From assembly GCF_003086295.3 (NCBI RefSeq), contig NC_092038.1, positions 105,121,837-105,185,836 of the forward strand: a stretch of 64,000 nucleotides of DNA, read 5' to 3'. A model generated the notes under the pieces. That model was not told the DNA's origin. It did no database searches and saw only the letters and a program-made list of their open reading frames with translations. This document shows positions 1-10,506 of this stretch, in pieces (the stretch's first letter is position 1; each line of letters opens with the position of its first letter). This stretch comes from Arachis hypogaea. Its lineage: Eukaryota > Streptophyta > Magnoliopsida > Fabales > Fabaceae. Position numbers and translations under genes: made by a program.

Positions 1-106
1 TACCTTTAGATTGTTGTAACTTAGCTTCTCTTAATTTTCTCTTCAGAGTCCTTTCAGGTTCTGGATCAATTTCAACAAGAGTGCCTTTTTCCTTGCTCCT
101 GCTCAT
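1..106 (-). CDS. M1 gag, N-terminal fragment (runs off left edge)
   Basis: Start of a Gag polyprotein that continues beyond the left edge. The ATG at 106-104 lies after a pyrimidine-rich stretch, as in E1, E2 and E3. The roughly 35 visible residues begin MSRSKEKGTLVEIDPEPER and continue with the basic LKRKLREAKLQQS segment found at the same place in E1 and E2. No stop interrupts the visible part. Gag would form the virus-like particle. Whether the rest is intact cannot be seen here. Confidence 0.75.
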   Translation of the reverse strand, partial: MSRSKEKGTLVEIDPEPERTLKRKLREAKLQQSKG

Positions 107-2432
107 ATGAAAGAGAAGTAAACAAGAAAAGAAAGAGGAATCCTCTATGTCACAGTATAGAGATTCCTTTATGTTAGTAGAAGAAGAAAGGGGAGAAGAG
201 TGAAGGAGAATGGGTTCGGATTTTTAGATGAAGAGAGGTGAAGAGAAGTGTTAGTAAATAAATAATTAAATAGAATAAGAAAAGAGAGGAAAAGTTTCGA
301 AAATAATTTTGAAAAAGAGGTTAGTGATTTTCGAAAATTAAAGATAAGATAAGATTAAAATTAAAATTTAAAACAATTAGTTAATTAAAAAGATTTTTTT
401 TTGAAAAAAAATGAGATGTTTTCAAAAATTAGAGAGGGAAGAGTAGTTAGGTGGTTTTGAAAAAGATAAGAAACAAACAAAAAGTCAAAGAGTTAGTTGA
501 AAAAGATATTAAAATCAAATTTGAAAAGATAAGAAGATAAGAGATTAGATAAGATATTTTGAAATCAAATTTTGAAAAAGATAAAATTTTTGAAAAAGAT
601 AAGATAAAAGATAAAAAGATTTAATTTTTAAAATTTAAAATTACTTACTTCACTAACAAGAAACTACAAGATAAGATTCTAGAACTTAAAGATTGAACCT
701 TCCTTAACAAGAAAGTAACAAACTTCAAATTTTTTAATCAATCACATTAATTGTTAGTGAGTTTTCGAAAATGTGATATAAAGATAAGAAAAAGATTTTG
801 AAAATAATTTCAAAAAGAATTTTTAAAATTTTCAAAAAATAAAAAAAAATAAAAAAGGTATAATTTTTGAAAAAGATTTTGAAAAGATAAGATTTTTAAA
901 ATTGAAATTTTGACTTGACTTGTAAGAAACAACTAATTTTGAAAATTTTTGACCAAGTCAACCCAAAATTTCAAAAATTTGGAGGGAAATAGGGAAAAGA
1001 TATTTTTTTATTTTTGAATTTTGAAATGATGAGAAAGAAAAACACAAACATGACCCAAAACATGCAAATTTTGGATCAAAACACAAGATGCATGCAAGAA
1101 CACTATGAATGTCAAGATGAACACCAAGAACACTTTGAAGATCATGATGAACATCAATAACATAATTTTGAAAAATTTTTGATGCAAAGAAAACATGCAA
1201 GACACCAAACTTAGAAATTTTTAATGCTTGGAAAATATGAATGCAAAGATGCACATGAAAAACAACAAACAACACAAAACAAGAAATCATCAAGATCAAA
1301 CAAGAAGACTTGTCAAGAGCAACTTGAAGATCATGAAGAACACTATGAATGCATGGAATTTTCGAAAAATGCAAGAAAAATTTTAAAAGCATGCAATTGA
1401 CACCAAACTTAAAAATTGACTCAAGACTCAAACAAGAAACACAAAATATTTTTGAATTTTATGATTTTATGATTTTTTTGTATTTTTATTAATTTTTTTT
1501 TTGAATTTTTTTATGATGAGAGAGAAAAACACTGAAAATACTCAATGCATGAAAATTTTGGATCAAAACACATGATGCATGCAAGAACACTATGAATGTC
1601 AAGATGAACTCCAAGAACACTTTGAAGATTATGATGAACATCAAGAACATATTTTTGAAAAATTTTCAATGTAAAGAAAACATGCAAGACACCAAACTTA
1701 GAAATTTTTCATGTTTAGACTCTATGAATGCAAGAATGCATATGAAAAACACCATACAACACAAAACAAGAAAATATGAAGATCAAGCAAGAGGATTCAT
1801 CAAGAACAACTTGAAGATCATGAAGAACACCATGAATGCATTAATTTATTGAAAATTTTATGCAAGAAAAAGATGAACATGCAATTGACACCAAACTTAT
1901 GACTTGACACAAGACTCAAACAAGAAACACAAAATATTTTTGATTTTTATGATTTTCTAATTTTTTTTTGTATTTTATTTGATTTTTTTCGAAAAACATA
2001 TAAGAAAAAGAAAATAAGAAATTCAAAATTTTTAATAAGGATTCCAGGAATCTTCGTAATGTTAGTCTAAAGCTCCGGTCCAGGAATTAGACATGGTTTA
2101 ATAGCCAGCCAAGCTTTCAATGAAAGCTCCAGTCCAAAACACTAGACATGGCCAATGGCCAGCCAAGCTTTAGCATACAGCTAATATTCAAATTAGTTTG
2201 CCTCTATGAAGATGGTTTTGAAGCCTCAGTCAAAAGAATTTAGACATGGCTTTACAGCCAGCCAGGCTTCAACATGCTTCATGAAACTCTAGAATCCATT
2301 CTTAAAAATTCTGAAGAACAGGATAAGTAATATAATTTTTTTCGAATTTTAAGAATAATAAAACAAAATAAAATAAAATAAAATTACCCAATCTGAGCAA
2401 CAAGATGAGCCGTCAGTTGTCCATACTCGAAC
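107..2432 (-). other. M1 untranslated leader
   Basis: About 2.3 kb of AT-rich leader between primer-binding site and gag; short ORFs here are low-complexity and not credible genes. It carries the recurrent motif AAGTTTGGTGT (as ACACCAAACTT on the plus strand) near 1203, 1404, 1690 and 1893. At 2040-2330 there are repeated segments reading ...agacatgg...gccagccaagctt... . It is much longer than the 1.4 kb leader of E2, partly because of a tandem duplication at about 1010-1990. Confidence 0.7.
1010..1990. repeat. Tandem duplication (~490 bp x 2) in M1 leader
   Basis: The block starting near 1010 (gaattttgaaatgatgaga..., then ...ttggatcaaaacacaagatgcatgcaagaac...) is repeated from about 1500 with scattered substitutions. 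Both copies end in ...gacaccaaactta...caagactcaaacaagaaacacaaaatatttttg. Each copy contains two ACACCAAACTT motifs. E2's leader has the unit once. Confidence 0.75.
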
Positions 2433-2452
2433 AATCCCCGGCAACGGCGCCA
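2433..2452 (-). other. Primer-binding site (tRNA-Asp type), M1
   Basis: On the minus strand this reads TGGCGCCGTTGCCGGGGATT, matching the complement of the 3' end of plant tRNA-Asp, including the complement of the terminal CCA. It lies 6 bases inside the 5' LTR boundary. Confidence 0.85.
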
Positions 2453-2458
2453 AAAACT

Positions 2459-4095
2459 TGGTGGACGAAATTGTGATACAAGAGTTCCAGGCACTGTTAG
2501 AGAAGCTCACAACTCCGTTCAACTTAACCAGCAAGTGTACTGGGTCATCCAAGTAATACCTTACGTGAGTAAGGGTCGATCCCACAGAGATTGTTGGTAT
2601 GAAGCAAGCTATGGTCACCTTGTAAATCTCAGTTAGGCAGATTAAATTGGTTTATGATGAGTTCGAAAATTAATAATAAATAGAAAATAAAAAGGGATAG
2701 AATTACTTATGTAAATCAATAGTGGAAATTTCAGATAGGTATATGGAGATGTTGTGCTCCTCTCGTATCTATACTTTCTTATTACATTCATCCAATCCTT
2801 CTTACTCCTTTCCATGGCAAGCTGTATGTAGGGCATCACCGTTGTCAATGGCTACATCCCATCCTCTCAGTGAAAATGATCCTATGCTCTGTCACAGCAC
2901 AGCTAATCATCTGTCGGTTCTCAATCAGGTTGGAATAGAATCCCTTGATTCTTTTGCGCTTGTCATCACGCCCAGCCTTCAGGAGTTTGAAGTTCGTCAC
3001 AGTCATTCAATCCCAGAATCCTAATTGGAATACCATAGACAAGGTTTAGACTTTCCGGATCCTCATGAATGCCGCCATCTATCTAGCTTATACCACGAAG
3101 ATTCTGTTGGGGAATCTAAGAGATTTGCGCCCGGCCTAAGGTAGAACGGAAGTGGTTGTCAGTCACGCGCGTTCATAGGTGAGAATGATGATGAGTGTCA
3201 CGGATCATCACATTCATCAAGTTGAAGTGCAACGTATATCTTGGAATAAGAATAAAAGAGAATTGAATAAAAAGTAATAATAATTGTATTGAAACTTGAG
3301 GTACAGCAGAGCTCCACACCCTTAATCTATGGTGTATAGAAACTCCACTGTTGAAAATACATAAGTGAAAGGTTCAGGCATGGCCGAATGGCCAGCCCCC
3401 TGAACGTGATCAGAAGACCGAATGTTCAAAGACTACAAAGTCAAAAGATTAAACTGTCAAAAGATGTCTAATACAATAGTAACTTATCCTATTTATACTA
3501 GACTAGCTACTCGGGTTTACATAAGTAATTGATGTATAAATCCACTTCCGGGGCCCACTTGGTGTATGTTTGGGCTGATCTTGATCTATCCACGAGCTGA
3601 GGCTTTTCTTGGAGTTGAACTCCAAGTTATAACGTGTTTTGGGCGTTCAACTCCGGATCATGACGTGTTTCTGGCGTTTAACTCCAGACAGCAGCATGTA
3701 CTTGGCGTTCAACGCCAAGTTACATCGTCAATTTCCGAATAAAGTATGGACTATTATATATCGTTGGATAGCTCTGGATGTCTACTTTCCAACGCCATTA
3801 AGAGCGCGCCATTTGGAGTTCTGTAGCTCCAAAAAATCCATTTCGAGTTCAGGGAGGTCAGATTCCAACAGCATCAGCAGTCCTTTTGTCAGCCTTTTTT
3901 TCAGAGTTTTGCTCAAGTCCCTCAATTTCAGCCAGAAATTACCTGAAATCATAGAAAAAACACACAAATACATAGTAAAGTCCAGAAATGTGAATTTAAC
4001 ATAAAAACTAATGAAAACATCCCTAAAAGTAGCTTGAACTTACTAAAAACTACCTAAAAACAATGCCAAAAAGTGTATAAATTATCCGCTCATCA
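2459..4095 (-). repeat. 5' LTR of M1
   Basis: 1637-bp LTR with termini TGATGAGCGG... and ...CCACCA in element orientation (TG...CA). It contains the GGCGTT-AACGCC palindromes typical of the family (about 3630-3720 on the plus strand) and a TATA-box-like AGTATAAATAGG at 3499-3488. Its right end abuts CTTGC, the expected right-hand 5-bp target duplication. Confidence 0.85.
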
Positions 4096-4267
4096 CTTGC
4101 TTCATACCAACAATCTCTGTGGGATCTACCCTTACTCACGTAAGGTATTACTTAGATGACCCAGTACACTTGCTGGTTAGTTGTGCGGAGTTGTGACAAA
4201 ATGTGATTCATGTTTGAGAGCACCAAGTCTTTGGAGCCATTGTTGATGATCACAATTTTGTCCACCA
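4096..4267 (+). repeat. E1 5' LTR, 3'-terminal 172 bp
   Basis: Aligns with the final part of the family LTR (cttgcttcataccaacaatctc ... gtccacca). The 5' portion is missing because M1 was inserted exactly here. LTR end CCACCA at 4262-4267 is followed by the primer-binding site. Confidence 0.85.
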
Positions 4268-4273
4268 AGTTTT

Positions 4274-4293
4274 TGGCGCCGTTGCCGGGGATT
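4274..4293 (+). other. Primer-binding site (tRNA-Asp type), E1
   Basis: TGGCGCCGTTGCCGGGGATT, complementary to the 3' end of plant tRNA-Asp, 6 bases after the 5' LTR. Confidence 0.88.
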
Positions 4294-5434
4294 GTTCGAG
4301 TATGAACAACTGACGGTTCATCTTGTTGTTCAGATCAGGTAATTTTCTTTTTGTTTTAATTTCAAAAACATTTTTAAAAAAAAAATTCTTTATTTTCGTT
4401 TTTCTAAAGAATATTTTCGAAAAATTTATTAAGAAAATACAAAAAAATCATAAAATCATAAAAATCAAAAATATTTTTTGTTTCTTGTTTGAGTCTTGAG
4501 TCAGTTTTTAAGTTTGGTGTCAATTGCATATTTTAAAAATTATTATGCATTTTTCAAAAAAAATTCCATGCATTCATAGTGTTCTTCATGATCTTCAAGT
4601 TGTTCTTGGTAAATCTTCTTGTTTGATCTTGATGTTTTCTTGTTTTGTGTCTTTTATTGTTTTTCATATGCATTTTTGCATTCATAGTATCCATGCATTA
4701 AAGAATTCTAAGTTTGGTGTCTTGCATGTTTTCTTTGCTTAAAAATTTTTTCAAAAATATGTTCTTGATGTTCATCATGATCTTCAAAGTGTTCTTGGTG
4801 TTCATCTTGACATTCATAGTGTTCTTGCATGCATCATGAGTTTTGATTCATAATTTTCATGTTGTGAGTCATTTTTTTTGTTTTTCTCTCTCATCATTAA
4901 AAATTCAAAAATAAAAAAATATCTTTTATATCATATCTTTTTCAAAAATTTGATTTTAAAATATCTTATCTAACCTCTTATCTTCTTATCTTTTCAAATT
5001 TGATTTTAATATCTTTTTCAACTAACTAATTAACTTTTTGTTTGTTTCTTATCTTTTTCAAAACCACCTAACTACTTCTCCCTCTCTAATTTTCGAAAAT
5101 ATCTCATCTCTTTTTCAAAATTCTTTTTAAATTAATTGATTGTTTTAAATTTTAATTTTAATTCTATCTCATCTTTAATTTTCAAAAATCACTAACTCCT
5201 TTTCAAAATTAATTTTCGAATTCTCTCTCTCATCTTCTTCTATTTATTTATTTATTTACTAACACTTCTCTTCACCTCTCTTCATCTCCAATCACTTCCT
5301 CTATCCTTACCCTTGTGTTTGGATTATTCCTTCTTCTTAATCCTTATCACCTTTCTTCTTCTACTAATAATAAGGATCCTCTTTACTGTGACATAGAGGA
5401 TTCCTCTACCTTTTCTTTTTCTCTTCTCTTTCAT
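4294..5434 (+). other. E1 untranslated leader
   Basis: AT- and pyrimidine-rich leader homologous to 12308-13741 in E2. Carries the recurrent motif TAAGTTTGGTGT at 4509 and 4709, repetitive GTTCTTG/TTCATC text around 4560-4830, and poly-pyrimidine runs before the gag ATG. No credible gene. Confidence 0.7.
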
Positions 5435-7610
5435 ATGAGCAGGAATAAGGGAAAACACACTCTTGTTGAAGCTGATCCTGAACCTGAAAGGACTCTGAAG
5501 AGGAAACTAAGAGAAGCTAAATTACAACAATCCAGAGGCAACCTTTCTGAAATTTTTAAACAAGAGAAGGAGATGGCAGCCGAACCCAACAACAATAATG
5601 CAAGGAGGATGCTTGGTGATTTTACTAAACACTTACTTCCAAGTTTGATGCAAGAAGAATCTCAATTCCTGCCATTGGAGCAAACAATTTTGAGCTGAAA
5701 CCTCAACTAGTTGCTCTAATGCAACAAAACTGCAAGTTTCATGGACTTCCATAAGAAGATCCCTATCCGTTTTTAACTGTGTTCTTGCAGATCTGCGAGA
5801 CTGTAAAGACGAATGGAGTAGATCCTGAAGTCTACAGGCTCATGCTTTTCCCTTTTGCTGTAAGAGACAGAGCTAGAACATGGTTGGATTCACAACCTAA
5901 GGATAGCCTGGACTCCTGGGATAAGCTGGTCACGGCCTTCTTGGCTAAATTCTTTCCTCCTCAAAAGCTGAGCAAGCTTAGAGTGGATGTTCAGACCTTC
6001 AAACAAAAAGATGGTGAATCCCTCTATGAAGCTTGGGAAAGATACAAACAGATGACCAAAAGATGTCCTTCGGACATGTTTTCAGAATGGACCATGATAG
6101 ATATATTCTATTATGGTCTATCTGAGTTATCTAAGATGTCATTGGACCATTCTGCAGGTGGATCTATTCACTAAAGAAAATGCCTGCAGAAGCTCAAGAA
6201 CTTATTGACATGGTTGCAAATAACCAGTTTATGTACACTTCTGAGAGGAATTCCGTGAATAATGGGACGCCTCAGAGGAAGGGAATTCTTGAGATTGATA
6301 CTCTGAATGCCATATTGGCTCAGAACAAAGTGTTGACTCAGCAAGTCAACATGATTTCTCAAAGTCTGAATGGAGGGCAAAATGCATCCAACAGTACTAA
6401 AGAGGCATCTTCTGAAGAAGAAGCTTATGATCCTGAAAACCCTGCAATGGCAGAGGTAAATTACATGGGTGAACCTTATAGAAACACCTATAATTCATCA
6501 TGGAGAAATCATCCGAATTTCTCATGGAAGGATCAACAAAAGCCTCAACAAGGCTTTAATAATGGTGGAAGAAATAGGCTCAGCAATATCAAGCCTTATC
6601 CATCATCTTCTCAGCAACAGACAGAGAATTATGAACAGAATACCTCTAACTTAGCAAACTTGGTCTCTGATCTGTCTAAGGCCACTTTAAGTTTCATGAA
6701 TGAAACAAGGTCCTCCATCAGAAATCTGGAGGCACAAGTAGGTCAGTTGAGTAAGAAAATCACTGAAACCCCTCCTAGTACTCTCCCAAGCAATACTGAA
6801 GAAAATCCAAAAAGAGAGTGCAAGGCCATTGATATAATCAATATGGCCGAATGCAAGGAGGAGGGAGAAGATGCGAATCCCAATGAGGAAGATCTCATGG
6901 GACGTCTCTCAAGCAGGAAGGAGTTCCCTATTGAGGATCCAAAGGAATCTGAGGCTCATATAGAGACCATAGAGATTCCATTAAATCTTCTTCTGCCATT
7001 CATGAGCTCTGAAGTTTATTCTTCCTCTGAAGAGGATGAAGATGTAACTGGAGAGCAAGTTGCTCAATATTTAGGAGCCATCATGAAGCTGAATGCCAAG
7101 TTATTTAGTAATGAGACTTGGGAAGGTGAACCTCCCTTGCTCATTAGTGAACTTGATACATGGGTTCAGCAAACTTTACCTCAAAAGAAACAAGATCCTG
7201 GGAAATTCTTAATACCCTGTACCATAGGCACCATGACCTTTGAAAAAGCTCTGTGTGACCTAGGGTCAGGCATAAATCTTATGCCACTCTCTGTACCCTA
7301 GGGGATCACTGAGGTACAGCCTGCCTTATTCTCATTACAAATGGCAGACAAGTCAAAAAGACAAGCTTATGGATTGGTAGAGGACGTGTTGGTAAAGGTT
7401 AAAGGCATTTACATCCCTGCTGATTTCATAATCTTAGACACTAGGAAGGAGGAGGATGAATGCATCATCCTTGGAAGACCCTTCCTAGCCACAGCAGGAG
7501 CTGTGATAGATGTTAACAGAGGAGAATTAGTCCTTCAATTGAATGGGGACTACCTTGTGTTTAAGGCACACGGCCATCCTTCTGTAACAAGGGAGAGTAA
7601 GCATGCATAG
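5435..7610 (+). pseudogene. E1 gag-protease pseudogene
   Basis: Degenerate copy of the 760-aa gag-protease ORF seen intact in E2 (13742-16024). The ATG at 5435 begins MSRNKGKHTLVEADPEPER. The reading frame is lost by a one-base insertion near 5630, an in-frame TAA where E2 has a Ser codon near 5753, a one-base loss near 6172 just after HSAGGSIH, and a small deletion leaving TAG at 7299. Still recognisable are the retrotransposon Gag domain (5780-6170), the Asn/Gln-rich centre, and a retropepsin-like domain with CDLGSG near 7254 and ILGRPFLAT near 7467. It ends earlier than E2's product. It lacks a CCHC zinc knuckle. No function is expected from this copy. Confidence 0.88.
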
Positions 7611-7773
7611 CTTCTTTCAGTACAGAGTCAAACAGAGCCCCCACAGTCAAACTCTAAGTTTGGTATTGGGAGGCCATAACCAAACTCTAAGTTTGGTGTT
7701 GGGACTATACAATATTGACCTTATCACCTGTGAGGCTCCATGAGAGCCCACTGTCAAGCTATTGACATTAAAG

Positions 7774-7798
7774 AAGCGCTTATTGGGAGGCAACCTAA
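7774..7798 (+). other. Conserved AAGCGCTT hairpin element, E1
   Basis: AAGCGCTT (7774-7781) is followed by TTGGG-AGGCAA-CCTAA, a 5-bp stem with a G-U wobble in RNA where E2 and E3 have G-C. The position between gag and ORF3 matches the other elements. Confidence 0.65.
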
Positions 7799-7945
7799 TT
7801 TTTATTTATCTAATTTTATTTTATTTTCATTATTCTTTCATGTTTTATTAGGTTCATGATCATGTGGAGTCACGAAAAAAATATTAAAATTAAAAACAGA
7901 ATAAAAAATAGCAAAAAAAAATCACACACTGGAGGAAGGACCTAC

Positions 7946-8219
7946 TAGCGTTCAATGCCAGTAAGGAGCATCTGGCTGGCGTTCAACACTAGAACAGAGC
8001 ATGGATCTGGCGTTGAACGCCAGAAACAAGCAACATCCTGGCGTTCAAACGCCAGGAATGCACCCTGAGGAGAGCTGGCGCTGAACGCCAGAAACAAGCA
8101 TGGAACTGGCGTTCAACGCCAGAAACAAGCATGGAACTGGCGTTCAACGCCAGAAACATGCTGCACATGGGCATTGAACGCCCAGAACATGCATCACTTC
8201 GGCGTTTAAATGCCAGAAT
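7946..8219. repeat. Palindromic minisatellite, E1
   Basis: Eight or so diverged copies of a palindrome of the type CTGGCGTTCAACGCCAG, each with an 8-bp arm, separated by about 15 bases of AGAACAAGCAT-like spacer. Homologous cluster in E2 at 16259-16500. Confidence 0.85.
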
Positions 8220-8604
8220 TGCATGGAAAGGCATTTTACATGCCTAATTGGTGCAGGGATGTAAATCCTTGACACCTCGAGATCTGTGGACCCAACAGGA
8301 TCATCTCAGGATCTGTGGACCCCACAGGATCCCCACCTACCATATTCTCCCCTCTTCTCAACATTCATCCTCTCTTTCCATCCACTATTTCCCATAAACC
8401 CCACCTACCTTCAAAATTCAAAATTTCTTTCCCACCCAAACCCACCCTAAATAGCCGAACCTACTCCCTCTCCCTTCATTATATAAACCCCTCCATTCTC
8501 CTTAATTTTCACACAATACAACCCCCTCTTCTACACCTTGGCCGAATACACCTCTCCCCCTCTCCTCCATATTTTCTTCTTCTTCTTCTTCTCTTCTTTC
8601 ATCT

Positions 8605-8641
8605 CTTGCTAGAGGGCGAGCAATATTCTAAGTTTGGTGTG
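8605..8641 (+). promoter_or_regulatory. Hairpin + AAGTTTGGTGT module upstream of ORF3, E1
   Basis: TTGCTAG-AGGG-CGAGCAA (one stem mismatch compared with E2), then TAAGTTTGGTGTGG at 8629-8642. It lies about 40 bases before the ORF3 start and after a pyrimidine tract. Function unknown. Confidence 0.55.
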
Positions 8642-8679
8642 GTAAAAGCATAGCTTTTTTTGTTTTTCCATAACCATTG

Positions 8680-9828
8680 ATGGCACCTAAGGCCGGAGAA
8701 TCCTCTAGAAAAGGGAAAGGGAAGACAAAAGCTTCCACCTCCGAGTCATGGGAGATGGAAAGATTCATCTCCAAAGCCGATCAAGACCACTTCTATGATG
8801 TTGTGGCCAAGAAGAAGGTGATCCCCGAGGTCCCTTTCAAGCTCAAGAAAAATGAGTATCCGGAGATCCGACATGAGGTCCAAAGAAGATGTTGGGAAGT
8901 TCTAACTAACCCTATCCAACAAGTCGGAATCTTAATGGTTCAAGAGTTCTATGCCAATGCATGGATCACTAGGAACCATGATCAAAGTAAGAACCCGAAC
9001 CCAAAGAATTATCTTACAATGGTTTAGGGGAAATACTTAGATTTTAGTCCGGAAAATGTGAGGTTGGCATTCAACTTGCCCATGATGCAAGGAGATGCAC
9101 GCCCCTACACTAGAAGGCTCAACTTTAATCAAAGGTTGGACCAAGTCCTTATGGACATATGTGTGGAAGGAGCTCAATGGAAAAGAGATTCCAAAGGCAA
9201 GCCGGCTCAACTAAGAAGACTGGACCTCAAGCCTGTGGCTAGAGGATGGTTGGAGTTCATCCAACGCTCCCTCATCCCCACTAGCAACCGATCTGAAGTT
9301 ACTGTGGATCGGGCCATCATGATTCATGGCATCATGAATGGAGAGGAAGTAGAAGTTCATGAAGTCATCTCCCATGAATTCTACAAAATAGCCGATAAGT
9401 CCTCTACTTTGGCAAGGCTAGCTTTTCCTCATCTTATTTGCCATCTATGTTACTCAGCTAGAGTTATCATAAAAGGAGACATCCTCATTGAAGAGGACAA
9501 GCCTATCACTAAGAAAAGGATGGAGCAAACAAGAGAGCCCACTCATGGAACCCAAGAGACGCATGAGGAAGCTCATCACCAAAAAATCCCGGAGATGCCT
9601 CAAGGAATGCACTTTCCTCCCAACAACTATTGGGAACAACTCAACACTTCCTTAGAAGGTTTGAGTTACAATGTGGATCAATTAAGGGTGGAACATCAAG
9701 AGCACTCCATCATTCTCCATGAAATTAGAGAAGATCAAAGAGCAATGAGGGAGGAGCAACAAAGGCAAGGAAGGGACATAGAAGAGCTTAAGAACATAAT
9801 TGGTCCTTCAAGAAGAAGACGAAACTAA
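8680..9828 (+). pseudogene. E1 ORF3 pseudogene (one in-frame stop)
   Basis: Third ORF of the element, homologous to E2's 379-aa ORF3. Start ATG at 8680 (MAPKAGESSRKGKGKTKAS...). A TAG at 9025-9027 replaces the Arg codon CGG of E2; otherwise the frame stays open to 9828. Domains as in E2: basic Ser/Lys-rich N-terminus, a conserved globular core (VIPEVPFKLKKNEYPEI ... QVGILMVQEFYANAW ... PTSNRSEVTVDRAIMIHGI), and a C-terminal heptad-rich segment ending in a basic GPSRRRRN tail. The core resembles the family annotated as a putative plant transposon protein. I see no signal peptide or membrane segment. Function unknown. Confidence 0.85.
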
Positions 9829-10506
9829 GGTGGATTCATTCCTTGTTCTTATTTTCTGTTTTTCATTTTTATCTATGTTTTGTGTCTCTACTTCATGATC
9901 ATTAGTATGTAGTAACTATGTCTTAAAGCTATGAATAAATTCCATAAACCCTTCACCTCTCTTAAATGAAAAATGTTTTTAATCCAAAAGAACAAGAAGT
10001 ATATAAATTTCAAAAATTGTCCTTGAATTTAGTTTAATTATATTGATCTGGTGACAATACTTTCTGTTTTCTGAATGAATGCTTGAACTGTGCATAATTT
10101 TTGATCTTGTTGTTTATGAATGTTAAAATTATTGGCTCTTGAAAGAATGATGAACAAAGAGAAATGCTATTGATAATCTGAAAAATCATGAAATTGATTC
10201 TTGAAGTAAGAAAAAGCAGTGAAAAAGCAAAAGCTTGCGAAAAAAAAAGAAAAAATGGCGAAAAATATAGAAAAAAAAAAAGAAAAAGCAAGCAGAAAAA
10301 GCCAATAGCCCTTAAAACCAAAAGGCAAGGGTAAAAAGGATCCAACGCTTTGAGCATCAATGGATAGGAGGGCCCAAGGAAATAAAATCCAGGCCTAAGC
10401 GGCTAAATCAAGCTGTCCCTAACCATATGCTTGTGGCATGCAGGTCCAAGTGAAAAGCTTGAGACTGAGTGGTTAAAGTCGTGATCCAAAGCAAAAAGAG
10501 TGTGCT
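9829..10506 (+). other. E1 3' non-coding tail, part 1
   Basis: Matches 18162-18839 in E2 (…tggattcattccttgttc… to …aagagtgtgct). Stops at GTGCT (10502-10506), where E2 is inserted; the sequence resumes at 21063 after the second GTGCT. A-rich run near 10240-10300. No gene seen. Confidence 0.8.

Larger units (their letters stand above)
1..4095 (-). mobile_element. M1: LTR retrotransposon, 5' part only
   Basis: This is a minus-strand Ty3/Gypsy (Athila-type) element that enters the window from the left. Reading from 4095 downward it shows a 5' LTR (4095-2459), a tRNA-Asp primer-binding site, a long leader, and the first codons of gag at 106. It abuts the sequence CTTGC at 4096, where the 5' LTR of E1 abruptly begins mid-sequence, so M1 most likely inserted into that LTR. 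Its gag start resembles E1, E2 and E3 rather than E4, suggesting a member of the polymerase-lacking family, but the rest lies outside the window. Confidence 0.85.
7611..8679 (+). other. E1 gag-ORF3 intergenic region
   Basis: Non-coding spacer of about 1.07 kb between the gag-protease remnant and ORF3. It holds two AAGTTTGGT motifs (7656, 7689), the AAGCGCTT hairpin, the palindrome cluster, pyrimidine-rich DNA, and the hairpin/AAGTTTGGTGT module before ORF3. Short ORFs in the spacer are chance. Confidence 0.7.

Noticed and set aside
958..1431. 157-aa ORF with hydrophobic low-complexity text in M1 leader
   Set aside because: Antisense/sense shadows in a repetitive AT-rich leader; not conserved as a frame between M1, E1, E2 and E3.
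2433..2452. tRNA-Asp gene 3' ends
   Set aside because: Only the last ~20 bases match, always directly inside an LTR boundary: these are primer-binding sites.
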